Origin: Mortierella sp. BCC40632
Taxonomy: Eukaryota; Mortierellomycota; Mortierellomycetes; Mortierellales; Mortierellaceae
Assembly: GCA_011634665.1 (NCBI GenBank)
Contig: WAEK01000007.1
Span: forward strand, 1,471,001-1,535,000
Reading direction: 5' to 3'
Length of the DNA: 64,000 nucleotides
The stretch's first letter is position 1; every line of letters begins with the position of its first letter. The notes beneath the pieces were generated by a model. It was not told the DNA's origin. It saw only the letters and a program-made list of their open reading frames with translations, and made no database searches. Position numbers and translations under genes: made by a program. Positions 12,329 through 24,083 of this stretch are shown here, piece after piece.

Positions 12329-12718
12329 CCAATCCCTTGTAGGAGGTCTGGCTCTACCTGCTCGGTATTCAAGAGGCTGACCGGTCCAAGGAGGTCTCGA
12401 CACAAAAGCAGCGACAGCAAGATTATGAACAGATTGACAAGGAACCCAACGAGATGACCAAGCGGGTCCGAGGCGAGATCTCGCGGTATTTGCGCAAGAC
12501 CAAGATCGAGTCAAGTCGTAATATCCCTCAACTCTTTGAGAACGTGATCAGTGCCTTTTGTAACCATAACCATCGAGTCGAGTATTATGCGGCCATGGTC
12601 AACCTCTGCGCCCCATTTATCTACTCTGTCAAGCGTGAATGCGATGCTGCTTCCTGTTTTGAAAAGATGATCATCACTTTGGGTAAGTGTCGAATCTTTT
12701 TCTTTTGGCATGGTTGCC

Positions 12719-12806
<88 letters not shown>

Positions 12807-13000
12807 CCATCCCTATCCCTATCTCTCTCGTGCTCTCTTTCTTCTCATGCCTGCTTCCAGGCTGTCATTGTGCGACAGTCGCATGCGTTCACACACCCTT
12901 CTGCCATCTCTCTTTTGTTGTTGCGATTGTTGTGGTGGACTTGATGCTGCTGCTGCATGCAGGCATTTTGCCTCTATCATATGCATCTCACTTCCCTCTT

Positions 13001-13048
<48 letters not shown>

Positions 13049-13606
13049 TCTCTCTCTACATTCTTGGTCCTTGTTGTGATTGGGATTGCTACTGCCACAT
13101 CCATCCTGTACCTTTCTCTCTCACCCCCTGACTAATTTGACTCTTCTTTCCTCCCCTTCCCCCCTGCTTCTACTTTTCTCTCTTTCTATCTCTCAGATGA
13201 TCACTATAGCTACAAGAGCATCAACGAGGCCGTGGCCAGTTTCATGACCCTATTCCGCACATGCATCCCAGATCTGTACAGCTATTTCGAGGAGGAGGAA
13301 GTCGACATCAAGGAATGGGCCGCCTCTGCCCTTCAGTTCGTATTATCACGCGAGCTCTCGCTTGAGAATACGATGCGGTTATGGGACACATACTTTGCGA
13401 TGCCAGATTGGATCGAGGTGCACCCCTATTTCTGTCTGGCGATTCTCCGACATTTGAAGGAGAACTTGGAAGAGTTGGAGCAATCCGAAATCCGAACCAT
13501 GTTGATGCGACTTCCCAATCTGGATATGGACCAGATCATTAATGAGGCGTTTAATATCCGTCACGAGATTATGGAACGACAGATCTCAGAGGAAAACATC
13601 TTTTAG
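9333..13606 (+). CDS. TBC-domain (Rab GAP-like) protein
   Basis: Exons 9333-9725, 12343-12682 and 13197-13606 give 380 residues with consistent phases. The N-terminus is Gln/Pro/Ser-rich. The TBC region runs from roughly residue 115 (ARHGIPKDIRGEVWLYLLG) to 330. TBC proteins normally stimulate GTP hydrolysis by Rab GTPases using an arginine finger (IxxDxxR) and a glutamine finger (YxQ). Here the first motif reads VRGEISRYLR near residue 173, so the Arg is present and Asp is replaced by Glu. The second reads VEYYAAMVNLCAPF near residue 209, so the usual Gln is absent. It may be an atypical or non-catalytic GAP, or use another residue. The C-terminal WAASALQFVLSRELSLENTMRLWDTYFA is a typical TBC helix pair. 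Intron 1 is 2.6 kb, far longer than its neighbours. Confidence 0.85.
10203..10233. repeat. (TG)n microsatellite
   Basis: TG dinucleotide run inside intron 1 of the TBC gene. Confidence 0.9.
10978..11011. repeat. (CA)n microsatellite
   Basis: CA dinucleotide run inside intron 1 of the TBC gene. Confidence 0.9.
12722..12802. repeat. (CT)n array in TBC-gene intron 2
   Basis: About 40 CT units just after the GTAAGT donor at 12683. A second array lies at about 12998-13047 in the same intron. Confidence 0.95.
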
Positions 13607-13815
13607 TAGCTCTCTCCCTCTCTTTTTGTTTATTTTTTTTTTTTTTTTTTTTTATTATTATTGAATAGCTTGAGAGGGAGATGAGAGAAAAAAGGATATA
13701 ATAGGGGAAAAAAAGGAAGGACCCCCACTAATCTGGGAACCGACAATGGGATTTATAGACATCCTTTTTTTTAAAAAATCTCTTCTTTTTTTTTTTTTCA
13801 AATTTTTTTTTTTTT

Positions 13816-13848
<33 letters not shown>

Positions 13849-16462
13849 TTCACACAATAACAGTGTCCCGTGTGGAGGCCTATAAGACTCCACCCCCTGG
13901 AAAAGAGCCATTGACCGTTTCCTGAGTGCTTGAAAGCACTAAAAAAAAAAATTTTTTTTCTGGAGCTGTACTCTTGTGGATTACAGCCAAGATCCCCTCC
14001 CCAAGAAATGTTTTTTTTTCCCAGTCGATTTGTAGCACAAAATGATACCCTTGAAGAGATGACTGGTGCTTGTCTAAGGGATAAGAATTCTTTTGAAGTA
14101 TTGCCGTGGAAAAAGAAAAAAAAAAAAATGTCGTGGGCTGGAACTTGATACACAACATTTTGTCCGCAATAGGTAAAAATAAGCAACAACAATCCAGGCG
14201 TCAAAGGGGGAGGGGAAGGTGTTGCATTTTGCAGCTACCTGTGGTGAGTTGTTCGGTCCAAGAACCGCCGATATTGATCCATTCTCCATTACGCCGTATC
14301 TTGTTCTAACAGGTTTTTTTTTTTAATCGAACTGAAAATTCAATGCCGGAGAAATAAAAACACAAAGAAACTTAGATAGCTCACAACCGACACCACCTTA
14401 CAAATACAAAATAAATAAATAAAAGTAAAAAAGAAGAAGTTATCATTGGGTATTCAAACAGAGACCAGAACAAGAGAGAAGATAAATAATACGGTTCCTG
14501 ATGGCGTTATGTTTCCGGATATCGTACCACCGTTAGATGCTTTCTTACGCCCGCTGCTTTCCACAAGATACCTCATAGGCGTCCAAACGAACATGACTGA
14601 GTTCTTGTCACCAATGAGAATCATGTAGAGATGACAGCAAGATTAGTATGATCTAATGTGAACAAGCACTCCTCCATGTAATTCAATGCAAACATTCGGG
14701 AGAGTGGAGAAGGCTGAAACAAAAAAAAAAAAAAAAAAAAAAAAAAAGGCTAGTGTTGAGTACCAGACAACCTGCCTTCGGACAGTGCCGGGCTTCCCGC
14801 TACCTGCCTTGTCCAAAAGAACACATTGCGGTCATTGCATCAACCTTTTGAATCAACTTGCCTTGAGCTCTAGTGATAGGCTTGGGAAGAATGAGAAGAC
14901 TGACCCAAGGTGCGGCACTGCCTCTTATAGCGAATTTCAAACTTTGACTCTTCTTCTTTTTTTTTTTCTTTTGCCTTGGCTTGGTTTGGCTTAGCTGCGT
15001 TTATCAAGGCTACCTCAGATGTGGGAGGTCGAGGTTGAGATATACTCTTTCTTCATGAAATTCCCAGGTTATAGGAGGAACTGTGGGCAGTGCAAACAGT
15101 GATCCGAGCTCTCGGGAAATAAACTACAGGGTCTAAGCATCCGAAGGTAGAATGTCCTAAAGATTTTTTTTTTGATCCTGCAATCACGATCACAAAAGAT
15201 GTTATGAACACTCATTTTTTTTTTAAAAAAAAAAAAAAAATCAGCAGCGGACAAATGATCAAGGATGAATGGTTTCCAGAGATGAACTTGACTGATATCG
15301 CGCATTGTAAACTCCAGGACTATCAATATGGTAAAAGATATGAAATGTCGGGTCAAGTCTAGGGCCTCTTGTTGATTATTCAGCAAGGCAGCAGCTACAA
15401 ACGTTATCAAGTCGAATACTTCTTCTAGTTATCGAGCTCCATATTAGGGGGGAGGGTGCTTCATTTGACCAGAAACTCTGCTGGATTGCCATATTATTAA
15501 TAGCGATCATAGCACCAACACCACAACCTTCAATAAAGTTACTGTGAGAAGAATCAGCGCTGTTTCTCTACACTTTATTGGCATGGGTACCTTGACCTTT
15601 TTTTTTAAAAAAAAAAAATACAATATACAAAATTCGAGCCAATTAATCTTGGTCCGTACATCTGAAGCCTCGCAGACGACAACTGAAATATGTGAAGCAT
15701 ACAGGCTGCAATGCCAACATTGGCAATATCTTCTTTTTAAGCGGTCGATCCTCCTGAATTATTACAAGCTCGGCAAGTTTCGGACATGGCGCTAGATGGC
15801 TCAGACTCTGGATAGAACCGCAAGCATTGAAAACCACAGACAAAGAAGGTTCTTTGAGAAACATATGACCTTTTACCCATAAAGACCCCAGGAGAAGCTT
15901 TGACAGACTAGGGTGAGAGAAAAAATAGCATTCCTAGCAAGTTAGTGCTTTTTGATCAATACGCTGAGGTTTACTTGAAAGCAAGCAGGCAATAGAGCAA
16001 TGACCAATGCCAACCTCTATTTCTAAAAAGAGACCTGACTAGAGAGCTATTGAAGAGACAGCAGAAAGAAGGCGGAAGAGAAAGAATCCAAAGGCCATGC
16101 GGCATGGGGCGAAGTGAACAAACGAAGGCGCAGCTAAAGTGAGTGTCGCCTGTGTGTGTGCTGTGCCTCAATGCTTGGCCTCCTACCCTGTACGTAAGAT
16201 TGCTCAAGTCACACGTATTTTCTGTGACCCTGTGGTGTAAAAAAAAAACGCGTCGCCATTCCCTTCTCCTCTCCCTTTTTCTTCTTCTTGCATCCTATTT
16301 CTCCATCCACACCTCTTCCATTTCTTCCATACAATCTGCGACTCTCTTCCCAGCGACCCATCCTTTGAGCAAGAGAAATCAGTTGACTGACCCTTCAAGC
16401 CCTACTCCAGTCTTTTACTTTTATATATATATTTTTTATCCAACCTCTCCTTGCATATAACT
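13607..16462. other. 2.9-kb gene-poor, AT-rich spacer
   Basis: No intact gene found. It begins with the T-rich 3' end of the TBC gene, then has A/T homopolymers near 13780-13850, 14720-14747 and 15220-15240. Short open stretches on both strands show no shared family, except the LRR-like fragment reported at 15643-15915. From about 16240 the sequence becomes the pyrimidine-rich leader of RBX1. Confidence 0.55.
15643..15915 (-). pseudogene. possible decayed LRR/F-box-like fragment
   Basis: The minus strand reads SHPSLSKLLLGSLWVKGH, later FNACGSIQSLSHLAPC and PKLAELVII. These have the Leu spacing of the leucine-rich repeats of fungal F-box proteins. The frame ends at a stop after about 90 codons, there is no good start, and A/T runs interrupt the flanks. 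A second open stretch, 15410-15235 (LNNQQEALDLTRHFISF), could be another piece. This is pattern-based only; it may be chance. Confidence 0.25.
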
Positions 16463-17812
<1,350 letters not shown>

Positions 17813-18242
17813 ACGTCGACACAGGGAATCGCCTCCCTTTTTTACTGTATCTTTTCCTTGTTTTCTATTCTTTTTTTTTTCCTCCTTTTTTTTTTTTCTC
17901 ATGGTTTTCTACGCAGAATGACAGGAGAAAGAAAATCACCAGTGTTGCGCTATTCCAATTGATTATTCTTTTTGTTTTTCTATTTCGGAGGCAGCCTATT
18001 ACGACTGGTACTTTTATCTCATCGAAAGCCCCGCTATTTGGACATTGAGAGAAGGGGGGAAAACTTTTTGCTTCACTATTTATACTCTTTTTTTCACCAT
18101 TTATATACCGACATGGTTCGGGCATTGAGAAAGAAGGGTTCAAACCAAGCAATAAAAGAAAAGGAAGAAAAAAAAAAAACGACTGTTAGCTTGACTGCGA
18201 CGATCTACGACGACCAAAGCGCAACAAAAGAAACATTAAAAT
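17813..18242. other. convergent 3' spacer between RBX1 and haspin
   Basis: 430 bases between two stop codons: T-rich after RBX1 and A-rich before the haspin stop, consistent with two 3' UTRs. No further feature seen. Confidence 0.6.
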
Positions 18243-19481
18243 TTACGTAGCATCAAAGAGGATATCTAAAACAGATCCCGAAGGTGTTTTCCCCAAGGGA
18301 TCCCAACGGTCAAGACTAATTTTGGAGACAGCTAGAACTCGACTATAACACCATGCTTCTACCACCGATGGATGATTCTCGGATTCGAGAAGACTCCAAA
18401 GCGCTGATGGTGGAGTCCTGGTCGAGGTGGTGGCTGCAGTCAGACTCGAACCGAGTTTTGGACGAGATCTTGAAGAAAAGATGGAGGTCGATAAAGTGAT
18501 TTCGTCAAGAAGAGATTCTTCAGGCAATTCAATGTCCTTTTCTGCCAACAATTTATCTGCCACATAATGGATCCACTAAAAGAGAAAGGGGGTGAGGTCA
18601 GAACATGTTTTTTTTGAGTCTTGCTTGCAGATGACTCTATTACTTTCTCTAAAAAAAAAAAAAAAAAAGACCTACAAGGAGATTTGTCCGGGGACAGGAT
18701 GCAGCCCAATCTTTGCCAACTTGCTTCCGCATCTTGCGATAAATCTCAAACTGATAGTCACCCTGCCCTCGAAAAAGATCTTGATCCTTTTCCAAATCCA
18801 TATAGATCAAGTTGCCTTTGTCTATAATAGAGCAAAAGAAAAGAAAGATAAAGATGAGAGACTAGCAACACGAGGATGGGTCTACCATTAGATGACTGAT
18901 CGAATGAATCGTTTGTTTGTTTTCGTTACCTCCTTGGACTCTAGCCAGCGTAAAATCAATCATTTGAACAGCAATCCCAAATGTGGGGACTTGTCTCCTA
19001 TTCGAAAACTCGATCGCCTCTTGTCGTGTCCCCTTGACAAGAATGTTGCCCCAATGAAGATCCCGGTGTTCAAACCAGAAGGGAGCCTGTTCTTTTGCCT
19101 CGAGTGAGGCCGCGATCTGGGCAAGGACACTCCATGCTTGTTGCCAAGAACTGAATGGACAGTGTTCAAGATCGATCCCTCCATAAGGTAGAAGGATGAT
19201 ACAATACAGCTGATTCTCTGTGAAGGTATCTAAAAAAAGAGAGAGAAATTTGTGTAGAAAAAAATGAATGCCTTTTGTGATGAGTAACGCTGGATATTTG
19301 CCATCACGATGCTCCTTGCTGATTTTTTCTTTACCTGGTCGACTACTCTCCGTCCCATGCTCGGCCTTGAATTGATCCCATACAGAGAGGAATGACTCTG
19401 GATATCGTCCCTTGACCACAAGTGCCCTATCAGAACCAACAATGACAAAGATATCAGCACACCTCTTTGATGAACCATCCT

Positions 19482-19515
<34 letters not shown>

Positions 19516-22205
19516 GAGACTTACCCAAAGCTTCCAATAAATCCTTTCCAATCATGCATGATTCGAGTCGAGACAAGCACCTCTCGATAGATATCCTCTA
19601 GTGCCAACAAGGTCGAATCTCTTCCACCTCGATCTCGAACTCTTCTACCCTTCCCCGTCCCATGCTTTCCTTCACTCCCCGCAGAGACCTCTCCTTCCTT
19701 TTCAAAGGGCATGATCTTCATGACTAATTTCGGAGTGGACCCTCCTCTCATCTTTCCTTCTTCCTGAGGAGCCAAATCATCCTCCAATGTTTCCTTCACA
19801 TATTCTTCTAATCGACTCGACCAACCAAGATTCAAACAAAGAGAGGATTGTCGAGAATCAAAATGTTTGTGTTCAACAAAGTCTCGTCGAATTGATTTGG
19901 GCACAGGAAGATCCACGGTATAGACTTCTGAATAGGAGGCCTCTCCAATCTTGGTCAACGTGGTCAATAAATGATTTGGTAAAAAAGTCTCAAAGTCTAG
20001 GATCTGACTCGAGTTGATGTCATGTAGACCACCATTGAGAGAAGAACGGTTCCCCGATCCTTGGAATTGTTTAAAGAAAGGCTGGTTACAGAGGGAGAGA
20101 AGCTCGCGGATCGTGGGTCGAAAGATGGATTGACGGTGACTGACCAAAGCAGCTGGGGGACGTCGGAGGGATCGGATTGGTCGAGTGGTGCGTTCAGTAG
20201 GTGCTGGCCTCCGTGCTGTTATCGCTGCTGTTGTTGTTGATGTTGCTGTGGATGTTATAGTGGATGTTGCTGTGGTTGTTGTAGGCGGGGTCGATACTCG
20301 CTGGTGTTGGGCTTCGACCGTACGCGGCTGATATTGTGACTTGACATCTTCTCTTGACTTTGATAGTGGCCTCTTTTCTTCAGAAATAGAGGTCGAAGAC
20401 GCCATTGCAACCCGAGGGGTAGGAATTTGGTCCGCAGGACTAAACCCCGGCATAGGGTCCCTCAGTCGTGGAGAATGATTGGAAGGCGATCGTAAAAAAA
20501 TATTGGAGAGGGCTCCACTGTCCTGCAGTGAAGGGGATGACAAGCGTGAAGGCTCATCCAATCGGTTCAGAGTCGATGAGGTTGATAGAGTGGTTCTGGA
20601 TGACAATAAAGGCAACTGTCGTCTTGGTAGACCAAGTCGGTCTTCAGATGGGATGATGGGCGAGAAGAATGAAGAGATACGTCTCGCAGTCTCCTCGAAA
20701 TTTCCAGTCAAGGGCATGCTATGTGAACTTTCAGAGTCGCCGAGTGGTCTCTTTAAACGCGCTCGCCTAAAGAGACTGTCGACATCGTCCTCCTGTCCAT
20801 CCTCGGGTATATCTCGATCAAGAAAGAGTGGGGTTGAGGTAGGCTGGCCAGTGTTGAGTCGGTCGTTTCGGTTGTGAGCTCTTGTGGAAAAGGATGTCAT
20901 AGTCAAGGTATCCAGAGATGTGGGAGAGGACGGCTCAGCTCGATCCTCAATCCTCTTTTGATTGGCACGTCTGCGTCGAGGCGTAATTTCTATGGAGGAC
21001 ATTCTCCTTCCAAGAACAAGATCTGGGCTATCCTCTCGTCCGCTTTGCTTCAGATCTGGACTTGATTCTCTTTCCAACCTCTCTGTCGACTCTTCCCTGG
21101 CCAAAATCCGTTTGGAGGTCAAAACCTTGGCTTTTGTCCGATTATCCACACTTGTCGTCTCTAGACTCTTTTCATGCCGACCCTCCTTGTTTGACTGATA
21201 TTGGTTGAGATGGTGGGTCTGTGCAGGGCGAGGGTGTGACAAGAGGGGCGAAGGCGATCCCGAATCCAGGTTCGATAAGAAGGGGCTTCCTGTAGCTCTG
21301 GTAGAAGGAGAGTCAAAGGTCGACTTGATGTTGTTGAACGCAAACTGATTGGCTTGAGGCTCTGGGAATTGGGGGAGTTTAATCTGTCTCATCCTCTCCA
21401 AGATTCCTTGTGATGGCGTCCTGAACAAGACTTCGTCATCTCCTGTGGTATCATCGGCCTCTGTGTCCTCCTCTTCTCCAGGATCGTGCTCCGAAAAGAG
21501 CTTTTCCTTAAACATCACTGACCGCAGATGAACCGACCCTGGTTTAGAGGAAGAAGAGGAAGACGCTTTTGAAGTGGAGTTGCTCGATAGTGAGGATCGC
21601 TTCGACTGTATTATTGGGATAGTATTGTTTTTTGCTGGTCCAGCTTTACTTGTTGTGTGCTGAGGTTTGTTGGCATTCGATTCGATACCAGTACGAGAGG
21701 TCTGGGCTGGAACCATGGAATGATGATTTTTAGACGATGGTAAATGGCGAGTTCTTTGGGAGGATCCAGATCCATGTTGAGGATGGCCATCCCATAGCGA
21801 CTGCGACTCCATGCCCATTTCCTGCGAACCCATGAACGAGCCCTGTGACGATGCCACGAAGTACTGGTGGTGGTCCTTTTGGTCGTTCTGTCGTCTGGGC
21901 ATCTCAATCTCCAAATCATCTTCTCTGTCTGAATAAATCAACGCCTCCAACATTTCATCGCTAAGTTGTGGTACAGGGTGTTCTTCAGCTTGGACTTTAC
22001 GCCTCTTGGCCTGTTCCTGTGTATACTTTTCGAATCTGGCCTTTCGCTCCATGGCCAGTCGGTCCCAATCAAACAATCGTTTGGTTTGAGATGAAGTCGA
22101 TGCCGCGCCCGAGGCTGACGATGAGGTGTTTTTCCTGCGGCCGCCATAAGTCTTTAGGTTCGGTCGTGAGGGTTGCTTCGAGCGCAAGGAGGCCGGCGCG
22201 AGCAT
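18243..22205 (-). CDS. haspin-type serine/threonine kinase
   Basis: Haspin phosphorylates histone H3 on Thr3 and helps place the chromosomal passenger complex at centromeres. Exons (minus): 22205-19525, 19462-19335, 19229-18930, 18821-18676 and 18575-18243, about 1195 residues. The first roughly 730 residues are Ser/Thr-rich and low complexity. The kinase begins near LTKIGEASYSEVY, with the lysine in KLVMKIMPFE. Haspin hallmarks follow: PYGGIDLEH, FEHRDLHWGNIL in the catalytic loop, and MIDFTLARVQG in place of a DFG motif (animals have DYT). GQGDYQFEIYRKMRK and WIHYVADKL are also typical. The start is the first ATG, at 22205; upstream codons in frame are not ATG. Introns 1 and 4 contain long T runs on the sense strand. 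The gene is divergent from the ECHDC1-like gene. Confidence 0.9.
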
Positions 22206-22668
22206 GACGACCGTTAGGACATGGAAACTGAACAAAACATGGGAAATGGGGTCCTAGGAATTATCTATAGCAAAGCCAAAAAAAAAAAAAAAAAAAAAAC
22301 GCGCTGTCACACAGAGAGAGGAGAGTGAGAGTGAAGGTCACTTTGATTCAGGAACAAAAGAGGTATGAGTAGAATTTGGGCTTCTCTCATCTTTCAGATC
22401 CTACAAGATACACTTGGACCATTCCTTCTCTCTCCAGACATGGATATACCCCTGTCAGACATAAGAGAGAGAGAGAGAGAGAGAGGATGAAGAGGCTTCT
22501 GTCTGTCCATCGGCGGAAAGCTCAATTGGTTCCAACCTTGCCCTTTTGGACCGTGGGATAAAAAAAAATCCTACACGGACCCAACAGTCACCCGAAGCTC
22601 CTTTCAAAGAGTCAAAAAAAAAAAAAAAAACCTCGACCGCCTTTCTCTTCCTTCAACCAACCTTCATC

Positions 22669-23919
22669 ATGTTCAAGCACAAAGCAGTCGCTCTAACTCA
22701 TCAACTCTCTACATGCTCCCCTTCGCATTCATGCCTCTCTCGAGCCATGACCCTGAGGGCTACTCAACAGCTACCATGGTCATTCATTCGTGCTTATTCT
22801 TGTCAGATTCAGTACCCGACCAAACTCGATCAGCTCCGCGCCAAGTTTCGTGGATTCGGTAGTGGTCACATTGAACTCGACATTGGTCATGCCCCAGGAC
22901 TAGCCTTGCTCACTCTGGCCAATGGTCCGAAACACAATGCATTGACCGGCAGGATGATGGCCGAATTGACCGACTGTGTCGATCTCTTGGAGGCCACAAC
23001 TGACCCCACACGAAAGACACCTCGGACTTTGGAGGACCTTCAACAATTGCTCCGCCCTGAATCAGGACTGGTCCTTAAGAATGCTGGCACACCTATCCAA
23101 AAGTTGGAAGAGACTCATTTTGAGACTCTGAACGATCTTGTTGGAATCATTGTCACTGGAGAGGCCCAGAAATCGTACTGTGCCGGACTGGGTAAGAAGA
23201 GAAGAAGAGACTCTGGGTTAAATCTTTCAGGGGGAAAAAAAAATCAGTCATTGGCCTAGCTTTCTCTTTCTATTGCTTCATACTCACCTCTCTCTTACGG
23301 ATCATACCTAGACCTGTCGGCTGCTAAAGAGACGTTGCTGTCGTCAGCAGCAGGAGCAGAAATGTCAGTCCTGATGGTTTCCACCTTGACCCGATTCACT
23401 CGCCTTCCACTCTTGTCAATTGCTGCCATTGAAAAGGCTGCGATCGGCGGAGGTGCCGAAATGACTACCATTTGTGACCATCGTTGTCTGAGTCAAAATG
23501 CCAAGGTGCACTTTGTCCAGACACAAATGGGGGTGGTCACTGGATGGGGTGGTGCAAGTCGTCTTCTCAATATCGTCTCTCGATCGCAGGCCTTGAGACT
23601 CTTGGCCGGTGGTGAACCGATCAAGGGTGGCCCAGAGGCCATGCAGATGGGATTTGCGCAGGCCATGGCCCCCGCTGGCGAGGCTGTTGCCGAGGCAACC
23701 AAGTACATGGGTCAATATGTTTGGGAGAAACCACCCACAGAAGGGTCTGAGGGTAAGAGGAGATGTGTGGCTGCTATCCGGTCCTTCAAAAAGATTATCA
23801 GTCAAGGAACGGACTATGATCGTGTTGAAAAGGTCTCGGAGATGGAGAAGGATCTCTTTAAGCAGCTCTGGGGTGGACCTGATAACTTGAGAAGAGTCAG
23901 CGAAGCCTTGTCAAAGTAG
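22669..23919 (+). CDS. ethylmalonyl-CoA decarboxylase-like (ECHDC1) crotonase-fold protein
   Basis: Exons 22669-23191 and 23312-23919 give 376 residues. The crotonase core starts near residue 65 (LALLTLANGPKHNALTGRMM) and the CoA-binding loop is SYCAGLDLSA. The second half, TLTRFTRLPLLSIAAIEKAA, IGGGAEMTTICDHR, HFVQTQMGVVTGWGGASRLL and ending LWGGPDNLRRVSEAL, follows animal ECHDC1 closely. ECHDC1 is a metabolite-repair enzyme that decarboxylates ethylmalonyl-CoA, a side product of acetyl-CoA carboxylase. The first 50 residues are basic and hydroxylated, with RAYS near position 45, so mitochondrial import is possible; animal ECHDC1 is largely cytosolic. A roughly 60-residue insert (EATTDPTRKTPRTL onward) lies between the first helices. 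Substrate is inferred from similarity; another enoyl-CoA hydratase activity cannot be excluded. Confidence 0.82.
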
Positions 23920-24083
23920 AACGGAAGAGACACTTAGAGACTAATTCCATAGACACTGACTATACATATTCCTTCTTCTTTATTTTGCCCAATGGACTGT
24001 AAAAATTAATGCGGAGCAAACTATTATATCTGGTTATACTACACATGTGTATATGTAAAGAGGAAACGAACAGGGTCAAGCGG

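Larger units (their letters stand above)
9726..12342 (+). other. long first intron of the TBC gene
   Basis: GTAAGT donor at 9726 and TTGTAG acceptor before 12343, 2.6 kb apart. The intron is full of microsatellites: CT runs, T24 near 9854, (TG)n at about 10203-10233, (CA)n at about 10978-11011 and GA/CT patches to 12326. I see no internal exon with conserved coding sense. It may hold enhancers, an alternative promoter or a non-coding RNA, but nothing specific can be shown. Confidence 0.7.

Noticed and set aside
18118..18160. GGTTCAAACC resembling a tRNA B box
   Set aside because: No A box at the right distance and no cloverleaf can be drawn.
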